Origin: Trichopria drosophilae
Lineage: Eukaryota; Arthropoda; Insecta; Hymenoptera; Diapriidae
DNA length: 64,000 nt
NCBI GenBank assembly: GCA_030407085.1
Contig: CM059587.1
Coordinates: forward strand, 104,305,501 to 104,369,500
Direction: 5' to 3'
In this document: positions 10,501-21,635 of the stretch, piece after piece
Layout of the letters: every line of letters starts with the position of its first letter
How positions within the stretch are numbered: the first letter of the stretch is position 1
Program-made: the position numbers and the translations under genes
The notes under the pieces: generated by a model
The model's database searches: none
What the model saw: the letters and a program-made list of their open reading frames with translations, nothing else
Told to the model about the DNA's origin: nothing

Positions 10501-11173
10501 AGCTCAGAAAAATGTTGAAGAACAGATTGAGAGGCGTCACGTGAAAGTTCAATTTGATGCAAAAGAATAAAATAATTAGCTCTGTCTTACATAACGCGTC
10601 TGGCACTGGTAACTTTCTTTATTGTAAAAGCCGCAATCGATCTTACCTAAAGTGATATTTACAAATTTTATTGATTAATTAATTTTTTTGTCCACTACTT
10701 TCTGATGCGTAAACACGACAATCCCCTCAGGGACTAAGATTTATTTGCTATCTTAAAATATAGTTATTGAGTTGGGAAGTTATGAAAATGCGCAAAGTTC
10801 CCTTACCACCACATCATATGCAAGAAACGTTGCAGAACTGGCGACATCTATCGCAGGAATTACAATTACCTTATTTTTAAAAGCTTACAAACATAGTAAA
10901 TGTAAGAATAACTAATTATTTTTAAGTATAACACCATATGTGACAAAACCCTCTTCAACAGGTACTGTTTGAACTAGTAGCAATATATCCTGCCATTTAT
11001 AAATAATAATAGAAAAACTGCAGTTAAAAAATATGTCTCGTTTATGGTCTTTGATAATAATTGTTATGCATCGTTTGCATAAATTTTTGAAATGTACATA
11101 AAGGAATTGAAGTAGAATTAATATTTAAGGAAGAATGTATGTTAAATTTTCCATTTTATTCGTTTACTTTCAG
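10501..11173. other. No gene seen; intron upstream of receptor exon
   Basis: This AT-rich stretch ends in a polypyrimidine tract and an AG acceptor (TTACTTTCAG, 11164-11173) before the TM5 exon. No other feature was recognised. Confidence 0.5.
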
Positions 11174-11545
11174 TTATCTGAGGACATCGGTTACGTGCTC
11201 TATTCGGCTCTTGGGAGCTTCTACATCCCCTCGTGTATTATGGTCTTCGTTTACATCCGCATTTATTTCGCAGCGAAGAGAAGAGCTCGTCGCGGTATTC
11301 GAAAGCAACCGCGTCCAAGACCAGCTATTCCTCCAGAATCTCCCAATATTGGACAAACGAGTTTCACCCAAGATACGGCGGGATCGGATTCGAAAAACGT
11401 ACCAAACATCACATCAGAAAACGTTGCTACAATCGAAAGTCAACCAGTACAAATACCAATTGTCACTTGTGACTTTGCCAGCGACATCAGCACATCCGAG
11501 GCAGACGGCGGCAATATACCAATGGAGGAAAAGGATACGCTCAAG
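11174..11545 (+). CDS. Octopamine alpha2-like GPCR, exon with TM5 and start of ICL3
   Basis: This exon encodes 124 residues, phase 0 at both ends, between acceptor TTTCAG (to 11173) and donor AAG|GTTAGT (from 11546). It begins at the end of extracellular loop 2. TM5 is GYVLYSALGSFYIPSCIMVF, with the Ser residues that contact the amine hydroxyl in aminergic receptors and the conserved TM5 proline in FYIP. VYIRIYFAAKRRARRG marks the cytoplasmic end. The remaining 90 or so residues are polar, Pro/Ser/Thr-rich and low in hydrophobics, as expected for a long third intracellular loop. The pattern is closest to insect alpha2-adrenergic-like octopamine receptors, by memory of family sequences. Type-1 tyramine and 5-HT1-like receptors are the alternatives. 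TM1-TM4 exons must lie outside the window to the left. Confidence 0.88.
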
Positions 11546-11699
11546 GTTAGTTGATGTAAATTATTCATCAAATTATACACTTAAACATAATCTGATTAGA
11601 TTATTATATGTAATGGAAAACTTAATCTTGAAAATGACTGAACGAATTTCAGATACGAAAGATACTGAGTTTTATGATCGATCGAATGAATCCTGAAAT

Positions 11700-12960
11700 T
11701 CTTAGACTTGCTGAATATGAACTTGATCTCAGAATTTTTTATTCAAAATGTCGAATCATAAATGGTGGACGAATTGACGAGAAACTTTTTACTTAATGGT
11801 TTAGGGGTCGCGGAGCAAGAATTCGTTCTGAGCCATTTTTAATTACAAATGGCGGATCAAATATGGCGGCAAAATTTATAAAATTTCATTACATTTAGGT
11901 GTGAGAACGAATTTTGTTTTCCATTTCTTAAGTTCAAATTTGAGAATAACATATTGTGGATGAAATTACTGGAGTTTAGTTCGCACTGTTTACCAGGGGT
12001 ATCTGTTGATTTTTTAAATTAAAAATGGTGGATCAATATTGCCGGCGAACTTTTTTATCCAATACATTTGCAGTCCAATATGACGAATTAATATGCCTGA
12101 TGAAATTATATGAGTTTGTCATTAACTTATTACTCAAAGGCTTCCGTGTTGCTGAATACGAATTCGATCTCAAACTTTTTTAAATTCTAGATGCTGGATT
12201 ACGTATGGTTTTCGAATTTTCAAATTAATAGGGTTTTTGACTTGTTATTTGAGAATTTGGGGTATCTGAATACGAATTTGATCCCATAATTTTTATATTC
12301 AAATTGGCAGATCAATATGGCAGATGAATATATTAAAATCATTCGAGTTAACTATAAATACTGAATTTAATCGCATATTTTAAATTCAACATGGCGGCGG
12401 AAATTATGAAAATCAATTGAGTTCAAGAGGAACTATTACTCCAGGATGACTGGATTGCTCATAGCGAATTCGCGATTTGTAGGGTTTTTGAGCAGATGAA
12501 AATGAAGTTGCCGGAGGTTTCGAAATCTCTGAATAATAATGTTGTGACATATTTTTAAGTAGAATCTGGCGGATCAATATGGCAGTCGAAATAACAGTCA
12601 GTTGAGTTTACCAAAACTTATTATTACGAATGGATAAATATGAATTTGAACTCAGAATTATTAAATTCAAAGTGGTGGATCTAACATGGCTGAAGAATGA
12701 ATAAATATGCAACAGTTTTTCGTGGAATTTGTTACTAAAAAATTTCCGGAATAAGTGAGTTCGAATTTGATCTCAGAATTTTCAAATATAAAATATCCGA
12801 TAAATTCAATATCATATACAAGTTTTTCATTATTAATATTTCATAAAGTTTATGACAATTTAAAAATTGGCATAGCCAAATTCTTTCAAATTCAAAATTT
12901 ATTACTTATAAGTATTCTTCAGGTCAAAAAATACCCTTAACATTTCCAGGTAAAAATACA
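11700..12960 (+). repeat. Degenerate tandem array of an AAATGGCGGATC-type repeat
   Basis: A diverged unit recurs about every 90-150 bases. It has a 'TGAATACGAATTTGATCTCAG' style block (examples at 11713, 12153, 12268, 12640 and 12754) followed by 'TTCAAAATGGCGGATCAATATGG'-like sequence (examples at 11745, 11855, 12020, 12305, 12395, 12565 and 12670). Copies differ by many substitutions and indels, so this is an old satellite-like array. Single copies of the same family occur near 16030 and 61870 on the + strand and near 17300 on the - strand. Confidence 0.75.
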
Positions 12961-15688
12961 CGTTATTTTTAAAATTTTTGTTCTGCCATTTTGAATTCGC
13001 CATCTTGGATGTGAAAACATTGATGGTATATTCATATTTAGCGGCCCAAAACTTCCCGAGTAAATATTTTTATGTTATCATAAAATCGTTAAACCATGAT
13101 TTTGAATACGCTATTTAGAATTTCGAAAAATTGACACCGGATTGGAAAAAATATGTACTTGACTCTCTCTCCTCGTATTTGTAAAAAAAAATGAGCATTT
13201 GACAGCGTTTTAGTCCGGGATAATTCTTGCACACGGGAATTAAAACACTGTTAATTATTTCTGATCCGACTTACATATATTTCTTTTAATCTAACACTAT
13301 TACGGAACACAATATTCAGACCAATTATTGAACAAAATTCAGCAAAGATATGATGTTTTTTAGAATGCTATATAGGAATTTGAACCACAATTTTTCTCAC
13401 AATCGATTTCAAAACCTTAATAATTCTTGTAGTATAGTATATACTATAATTACTAAATCCTAGCATTCTGTTTACACAAAATGAAAAACTTATTTAGTGG
13501 CATAAAGGGCATTTGTTATGTAATACCTCATTTACATGGGCAGGACTACGTTTAATATACATATGAAATACGTACTCCTTATCAATGCTTTATTGATCAA
13601 TAGGCGATTGCATCAGTATCATACTTATTGTATTCCTGATACTGACACCTGCCATTCTCTACTCCAATGATTTCCACTTACACCTCCTACCGATAATATA
13701 AAAAACGCACCCTAGCAACGCAATATTTAAAAACGAATTATTTTGAAATCGTTTGTCAAAGCCTAAAATGTTAAAGGAAAAACTGATTTTTAGTTCGTTA
13801 TTTTTTATACATAATAAATTTTCGTTAAAAAGGAAAAATATAAATACAGAAGAATCACAGTGTTTTTTATTAAAATATTTTGCACGGCTTTGTTATTTAC
13901 CTGATATTACTGAAACTTTGAAGATTCATAGTCTTTACTTCCCCAACGTGAAATTGATTTTATATACTGCTTGAGAAAGCTCTGAACCTTAACAACGTAA
14001 ATATTTCATGCAAAAAGCCCGACATTCTTTATCCAAATATCGGCCTCTTTCAACCTCCTTCTTTACATATTGTAGAGTTGCGATGAAAAATGAAAGATTG
14101 CCGAATTTAAAAATTGAATATAAAACACTACATCAAAAATTTTATGGTAATAATGATTTCGTCTGGAACTCGTAGTTTACAGGTCCTTTTAGTTTGCTGC
14201 TAGCAGAAATTGATATAAAATTGTTAATTAACTAAAAGTTTGTAAAATTTATTATTCATTCGTGTTCATATTTAAATTTCACTTAATCAGCACTTTATTA
14301 TTTGAATTATGAAAGAAAATTTCAAAAAATCACAGTAAGTTTACACTGAGGAAAATATTTAGAAATATCAAGGAAGTATTATTTAATCGTTATCATAATT
14401 CAGTTGAAGAACTAATGTGTAGTTGCATTAACTAAATATTTAGATGCTAAATGACAAGTACATATTTAGTCAATGTTACTTAATTTTTTTTGAGTGTAGG
14501 TATGATGAAAGTAATATTTGTTCCTAATTTTTCAAAGTTGAAAATAACAAATTAATTCAGATTTAATAACTTTCATAAAATATTAGTGATATTACTATTA
14601 ACCTCTCAATGTGGACTATGCGAATTCTAAAAAATTGAGCAATATCAAGAAACTAATTATATTTATAAGGTTCAAAAAATCTTATCATATAAATAAGCTA
14701 AGCAGAGATTCTGCTTGAAATTTACGCCATAGTTACAATTCCAAAATGTACAAATAAACTTACAATGAATACTCGACAAGCTTGGTGGACGTCCTTCGTT
14801 AAGGATTACTTAAGCGCTCTTGAAAGGTACACTTCGTTTCAATAGCGCTTTCAAACCATTGAAATTGTTCGCAACTATTTGCTACCTTCAAACTACATTA
14901 TGAGCAATATCATGTTAGTACACGTTAATCCTGATCATACTTAAACTTGTATTACATTTATATTATTTATGGAATTTCAGAGAATATATAGGATAAAAAT
15001 ACTAAGAATTAGAGTATGAAATCGGTGAATAGGATCGTATTTGTCTGGCGTAGAGTAGTCATAGAACACTCATTATATATGAAAGTTCTTGAGATTAAGA
15101 TACTCCGACCTTTTGATTCGAAGATAAAATATGTTCATACCGCCTCATGCTACACGGTTAGAAAAATTTGTAAATCAAATATACAGTATTGAAGATCATT
15201 ACATTGAACTTTTTATTAAATGCTCTTTTGATATAAAAATTACATATTTAATTTGTAAATAAATAAACAAAATGTTTTTAAATAAATTACTGAATAAAAA
15301 TAAACATCAGACAAATTTACAGAATTTTTATGCCGCCTAAAACGTTGTATTTCGTTTTTTTTTTAAATGTATTTTAAATACCAGAAGTCTTCATTTTTAT
15401 TTAGAACAAAATTCCTATTTAGCTCGTTCCTATGATGCTCTAATTAAGTTTTACTAATTTCAGTAAACTTGTAAGATTTCACAAAATTTTAATTCTGCGA
15501 ATTTATTTCACAAATACTACCCAAATTGAGCCCTGGTGTGAAAGCTTTGATATTCTTTTTGAAAGTAGCTTCGTACCATCATGGAGAACAGGAGTAGTTC
15601 GATTTTCACCAGATGTCACTTTTCAACAATGTTCCATTAATTTCTTGTAATGGAAAATCTCTATTAGTAGTAGTTTGAAATAAAATGC

Positions 15689-15777
15689 TCAAAGTGTCTT
15701 ATTTCAACGGAATTAAATACTAAAGGTGTCTAGAAATAAGACACGTTATAAGATTCGTTTGACTTGAAACACTTTGA
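15689..15777. repeat. Competing short hairpins
   Basis: GTGTCTTATTTC (15694-15705) is the perfect complement of GAAATAAGACAC (15733-15744). TCAAAGTGT (15689-15697) is the perfect complement of ACACTTTGA (15769-15777). The two pairings share GTGT at 15694-15697 and cannot both be complete. Confidence 0.6.
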
Positions 15778-15825
15778 GACATTTCCTTTTTCAATGACGT
15801 CATGGTAGTGGTAGTACTTATTCTT

Positions 15826-17552
15826 AAAATATTAAAGTCAACCAAAACCATTTGTACAGAATGACTGGTACACTATTCGAGTTTAAAAAACCATGTTTAC
15901 TTTACTCGTAACTGATCCCGTTTTTGAGAAATTCAGAAAACAATTCTGTACGTTTAAATTCAGCTTACGTTAATCATTTAAGTTATATATTTTTCTTCAC
16001 GTGAAAAATAAGTGAAATATATTACTATGGAGGGGCTTCGGGGTCGCTGAATATGAATCGAATCTCAGATCTTCAAAATTCAAAATGGTGGATGTAAGAT
16101 AGCGGACAGAAATATGAAAAGTTACTTAATCAAGAAAAAAATGGATATCTGCGGATTTTTGTGGTTGCAGATTATGATTCTGATAATGGAAAAATATGAA
16201 TATAAAAAGTGTTGATATTGTTCCGTCATGTTTTTTTCTTTTATGTTATATTATTATTTTATATAGTTATTATAAATAATAATAATCTGACAAAATCGAA
16301 AAACTTTAGTATTAGCCACGTACAGAAGGATATTTTAAGGTAACCCATCACCGAATTATCTGCTTTATCAAGTTGTAATTAAAAAAATTAGTAATATTTT
16401 TTTTCTGGCAGTATTGTGGATAAGAAAAAATTAAAATTCTTTTTTAAGCATTTTTGACATTGTAATTTTTCACAAAATTAAAATGTAGCTAAATCCATAA
16501 TCTTATTTCTTCCTGAAGGTTTGAGAAACAAAATAAAAAAGGAGCCATCGAAAAATATTGAAATTTGTGCAAGAAGAAGCATTTTTAGTAGTTTTGATAA
16601 GATTTTGGATTGTATTTGCGAAATATTCTTATCTCCTATCTCTTTGAAACGCCGTTTAGCAACGTAACTTGGTGCACTGAATACGAATATCGTAGTCAAA
16701 ATTGGCGTCGAGGTCACATTCAAGGTCAAAACACATAAAAATGCGTTATTTTTGCCATTTATTGCATTTATTTTTAGAAATATAAATCTGACGAAAAAGT
16801 GTTTACAACAAAATATGTAGATCATAAAAATCTTGACAAAAAAGATTCAGACATTTTTTTCGTCACGGAAACGGAAACTCCGTAAGAGTGGGATATAAAT
16901 AGTATTAAATTTTGAATATTAGAAGCAAAAGGTAGGTTAGTTGGCTTTTGCGAAATTTTAATTTTGTGAAAAATTACAATGTCAAAAATGCTCAAAAAAG
17001 AACTTATTTTTCCTTTTTCACGTTATTTCTCACCCACAATAGTACCAGAAAAAAAATTTTACGAATTATTTAATTATGACTTGATATAGCTGAAAATTCG
17101 GTGATAGGTCCCCTTAATTAAATGCAGTTAAATATATTTAATTATGCAGTAAAATTGAACATACTTCCTGAATTTAATTCCGACGAGTTTGTTGTCAGAT
17201 TTATAATCTGGAACTCCAAAAAACCCCGAGCGTCCAGTTTTATTTCGATCAAGCTATTTTTCATATTTCTGTTGGTCATGTTAGATCCGCCATTTTGAAT
17301 TTTGAAAATCAAAGATCACATTTATACTCAGCGACACCGAAACCCTCATGGCAACGAATTTTAGCTATTCTCCACGTTAAAAAAATGTATAACTTAAATG
17401 ATTAAATCTTACCTACGCTGAATTTAAACGTACAGAGTTGATTTCTGAATTTCTCAAAAACGGGATCAGTTACGATTTAAGTAAGCATGGTTTTCTAAAC
17501 TTGAATAGTGTACCAGTCATTCTGTATAAATGGTTATGGTTGATATTTTAGT
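15826..17552. repeat. Large imperfect inverted repeat, two arms of about 600-650 bp
   Basis: The left arm, about 15826-16485, reads as the reverse complement of the right arm, about 16955-17552. Shared landmarks are CAGAATGACTGGTACACTAT (left 15857, reversed near 17510), AACTGATCCCGTTTTTGAGA (left near 15908), the 'TTCAAAATGG(C/T)GGAT' satellite block, a 'TCACCGAATT' block and, nearest the centre, GACATTGTAATTTTTCACAA. The arms have diverged by indels and substitutions, and the left arm has an extra poorly matching segment near 16190-16330. The central spacer of about 470 bp has only a weak - strand frame with no recognised family. This could be a foldback element or a two-copy inverted insertion of one repeat family. 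Confidence 0.8.
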
Positions 17553-17554
17553 CG

Positions 17555-18325
17555 AGCTCAGAGTTTAGACATGCTTCAAGCTCAGTGTGTGTTGAATTGA
17601 TGAATATTGCGAAAACATGTTCTTCATACGCCGCTGATAAAAGGTCTTCATGGACACAAAGTAAAAAATTGTTCGTTCTCGGTTTCGAGAGTTAAAAAAT
17701 AAAATCTAAAATAAAGAAGGCCCCTGTATGACATGCTTTCCAACCTTCTCAAGGGGCCATCTATTTTAATCTTTTATATAAAAGTCCGTTTTTTAATCCC
17801 TCTGTTTGGTTAATATTATTTATTATAATAATTCGTTATAAATATACATTCTTGGGTATTAATAAATGAACATCATCAACATAATAACCAATATTCGTCG
17901 TTCAGCATCCCCTAATGGTCCACCAATGCCATCGTTATATAAATTCCCTTTCTAAATTAAGTAATGGAATATTATACATCACACTGTAATGTAGTCGAGA
18001 TATTTTTCTACGAAACTCCAGAACTTGATGTTGTAAAATTGCTTCGTATTCTCATGTTCGTATTCATAAGCATTCATAACAAAATTGTTCAACTCGGTAG
18101 AAACTCGCTTTATTCAAGGGATCGTTTTAAAGTCACGCCCGCCAAATTGAAAATGCGAGATGTTAAGATAATTGAAATTTCAAGAAGCACATCATATTTT
18201 CTGAAATCAAATCATTTGGTCCCGTCGATTTCTGAATTCCCCTAACTCTGTCTAAAAATATCTCGACAAAGTTTCGCCAGCTAAAACAGCTGGTTTGAAG
18301 CATGCTTAAACTTGACAGCACGATA
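17555..18325. repeat. Short inverted repeat pair next to the large palindrome
   Basis: GTTTAGACATGCTTCAAG (near 17572) pairs imperfectly with CTTGAAGCATGCTTAAAC-like sequence read from TTTGAAGCATGCTTAAACTT near 18294. The copies are about 700 bp apart. These may be termini of a further repeat unit. No transposase is visible between them. Confidence 0.4.
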
Positions 18326-19633
18326 CGGTATTGACAGCTTGATCAGCGTAGAATAAAATCGCTAATATCGAGAATTTTCCCAAGAGAGTGTTGACTTATA
18401 CCTACTTTTAAACTCGGTCAGTACTCAATGCTTGGAATCTCGTTCTCCTCGGATGAACCACTTCATATTCTCTTCGGATCGTACTAGTATATTTGTACAG
18501 CGTTAGTACCACTAAGCGTCTATCTTAACACGCACTTTTATGAATAGTCTTTGGGTACATACATCGATAATTAATTTCTGATATCTCATATATTAATTCA
18601 AAGGATCCATTCATATATTTTTGAATCTATTTTTTACGAAACTTTTGAATCTGGTGAAATGTTCGGTGGATTCCAATTCATACATCAAATTTCATATTTT
18701 CATTGATATTAGTTCCAGCAAAATACTACTTTAGTACTCAATAACAAGTGATTTTCGCTTGAATTAAAGCCCTCTAACTGTAAACTCTTTCGAGTTATAT
18801 GCCTGATTTTATTATTTTGCTAATAAAATTATGATTTGTAACTAAACAAATAAAAAAAAAATCGACAATTTTGTCGGCAAAATTTTGCAGGTTTTTAGTT
18901 TTTCCGAATTATAGCATTCTAGAGGGTTTGTTAGTCAAAAGAGCATAGAAGACTGAAGTAAATTTAGACCAACCGATTTTTATAATTAAATTTGAATATA
19001 TTGCATCTTTAGCCCTCGAAAGATTTGTCAGACATCGACTATAATACACAATTTTACAATAAATTTAATAGATACTATTTCTTATGTTCTAACGTCACAT
19101 TTTGAAATTGTCACATAAATCTAGATCAGAACTATTGTATTTGGTTTGTGCAGCAATGCTTATATGCAGCAATGGTATCATCTTAGTTTATTCAGTAGGA
19201 TTTTTCTTTGATTTTTATACTTGGTACATTGCCAAATACCATGATCGAGGTCCTCTTTTTCGGAGCCGTACTATTTGTGTTCCGCAATGACACTTTTATG
19301 CGTGAGAGGGTTTGCAAAATGGTTTTTGCTATGTTCGGGAATATTTTGAATTTTTGGGCGACGTCTTTGTTAAGAAATCATAGCTTTTACGCGTTTTTCT
19401 AATAATATTTAAAATAATGCAAAAATCAATTTCTTGTGAATTTGTCAATAGCAGGCACTAAGAACTTTAGAACCTTCCTGTTTTCAAAAGTATTTTGGAC
19501 GTCTTAGAAGAGAAACGACTAATAATCTAAGATACCATTTGGTGTATATTAAAAACAAAGAAGCTCATTCCAATCTGGAAAATTAAGATGTTAGAAAATA
19601 ACCTTCAGTCGTACCTTAAGTCGAACCAACAAA

Positions 19634-19702
19634 CACACTGTCACGAAAAGTTATCGAAATGTTCACTTTTGTTACAATTTTTTTACTTTTCGTGACTGTG
19701 TG
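19634..19702. repeat. Hairpin with 18-bp arms
   Basis: CACACTGTCACGAAAAGT (19634-19651) pairs with ACTTTTCGTGACTGTGTG (19685-19702) at 17 of 18 positions around a 33-base loop. It may be a MITE core or a transposon terminus pair. Confidence 0.75.
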
Positions 19703-20420
19703 ATGGCAGAGGAATGTGAACCTGTAACCTAACCTAGTTTATCATTGTAGATTACATTAGTAACCGAAAATGTTAAGGCAAACGTGACACCTGATCAATT
19801 TTCACCAACTTAATGTGCAACATAACCCTCCAATTACAGGATGATAATCAAGGAACTTTTTACCTAACCTAACCTTAGTTTTGCATGTCACTTATTTGTG
19901 TCGTACAAACAAAGATACCTATACAATAAGACACATACATATAAAAAAGACACCAAACACACGTCTGACCGAAGTGTCCAAGTGTCGTAAGTGTCGAAAG
20001 CACTCATTTTTGAAGTGTGATGCACGTTTATTCGGACTACATACAGTGTTAAAAGGAAACACATTAAATTGAATGAATAAGTGCTGAAGCAAATTTCATT
20101 TCCGATATTAAACGTCTTTTAATCCAGTTTTCTATGCAATATGTAACAAAATCATGGATTGTTTTTCGATACGTATTTTAGCTAAACCTCAGACAATTTC
20201 TATTCTGTTTCTGCAAACAAGTAATCAGAATATTTAAGACAAAGAAAATAAATAATTAAAATTAAATTAAACATTTCATTTTTTTTACGATGACTTAAAA
20301 ATTGTCTGGACACTTATTTTATGCACTTTTTGTAGTTGTAGAACAAACGTTTCTTAAGCGTGACTATTATTAGGAAAAAGATTGAACTTCGTTCAGCAGA
20401 ATTAATACGAGTATAATTTT

Positions 20421-20569
20421 CATCATCATCATCATTCTCATCATCATCATCATCATCATCATCATTCTTATCTGCATCATCATCATCATTATTGTCGTTA
20501 TCATCATTATTGTCGTCATCATCATCATCATCGCTGATATTGTTATTATTTTCGTCATCATTAAAGTAA
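20421..20569. repeat. Imperfect (ATC)n microsatellite
   Basis: Runs of CAT/ATC triplets are interrupted by TTC, TTA, GTC and GCT variants over about 150 bases. The long Met-rich open frame on the opposite strand is only a translation of this repeat. Confidence 0.95.
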
Positions 20570-21189
20570 TAATTGGCATTATACTATCTTGTAAGATACT
20601 TCTGAGAATCTAATTTACTGAAATTGATTTTATTAAAATTGAATAGTCACAGTAAATTTGATAGTGACCTGATGTTTCTCAATTAATAGTGTTTTTATTG
20701 ATTTTTCATCGACATGGTTTTTTAATAATTTTATAAGAATATATTTTCTTGAGACCTTGTTTTTGTGTTCCACAGTAGATCTTGCTATCAATTTTAATCG
20801 TTTAATTAATTATTGTAGATAGTTTAGACACTCCAAGCAACATAGTGATACGGTTTTCGTTTCAGTAATTCGCATTTTTTTCTTTTGTGAAGTAAATAGA
20901 TCATGCATAATCAAGTATTGAGGCGATGTAACTTTTTAAAAACTGCCAGGTTTTGCATATAAAAAAGGTGTACTATATTTAATAGTTCGCAATATCACTT
21001 TATGGAATTTTGAATGTGAAGTTATCCTTTAAGTTAGTTTAGCGTGTGACGCCTTTGACTATGAAGCTAAATTTATGATAAAAAATAAATTAGAAGGAAT
21101 TTAATGATGTTACTGTTTTTATACAATATGTATACCTATTAATTAACGTAGGTTTCCGGCAGGTTACTTTTAATTGGTGCATTAGTGGT

Positions 21190-21390
21190 TTCTAGTTAGA
21201 TGTACTTTTGTGCGATGAACACACTGTAATATAAAGAGCAATGTCATCTGCATATTGCGAGATACAACTAGATTTTGGTAAGTTCTTAACAATATCAGCG
21301 ACGTAGATTATATATAACAAAGGGCTTAGAACTCCGCCTTGGGAAACTCCTTTACAAACCGTAACTTTTGAGTCTTACAATATTTCTCAG
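21190..21390 (-). pseudogene. Antisense LINE reverse transcriptase fragment with YADD
   Basis: On the - strand one frame reads GVSQGGVLSPLLYIIYVADI (about 21352-21293), followed by QYADDIALYIT (about 21257-21225). These are the PQGxxLSPLL box and the catalytic YADD box of a non-LTR RT at their normal spacing. The reading is lost soon after (near 21200), and no other RT boxes are readable nearby. It is a short dead fragment inside the receptor intron, antisense to the gene. Confidence 0.85.
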
Positions 21391-21623
21391 TATATGGATC
21401 TTTCTCGATTTCGATTACAATATTAAAATTGAATAAAGGCTCTAGTGGGATAAGGAAATGAAATCTGCCACAAAATTGAAAAATAGTTTCAGTTTTGAAA
21501 TTGGAAAAGAAAGCTGAAAATTTGTTTGCGTCTGAAAATGTCAACCCTCTAGGACTTCTCCTCAGAAGTCTCCTCAGAAGTCAACAGTAATGTGTTTATT
21601 AAAAACTATTTTTTGAAACTATA

Positions 21624-21635
21624 CCCCCCCCCCCC
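21624..21635. repeat. C12 homopolymer
   Basis: Twelve consecutive C's in a strongly AT-rich background. A length-variable site and a possible assembly weak point. Confidence 0.9.

Noticed and set aside
11139..11696. 185-codon + strand frame overlapping the TM5 exon in another frame
   Set aside because: The TM5 frame is clearly the coding one. The longer frame has no domain and runs through the donor site into the intron.
16478..16825. 115-codon - strand frame in the spacer of the large inverted repeat
   Set aside because: It is hydrophobic and Lys-rich with no transposase motif, and is probably chance in AT-rich repeat DNA.
19102..19402. Two overlapping frames with hydrophobic stretches
   Set aside because: I looked for transposase or membrane-protein motifs and found none convincing. 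There are no splice-site or neighbour supports.
20370..20579. Met/Ile-rich 69-codon frame
   Set aside because: It is a translation of the ATC microsatellite.
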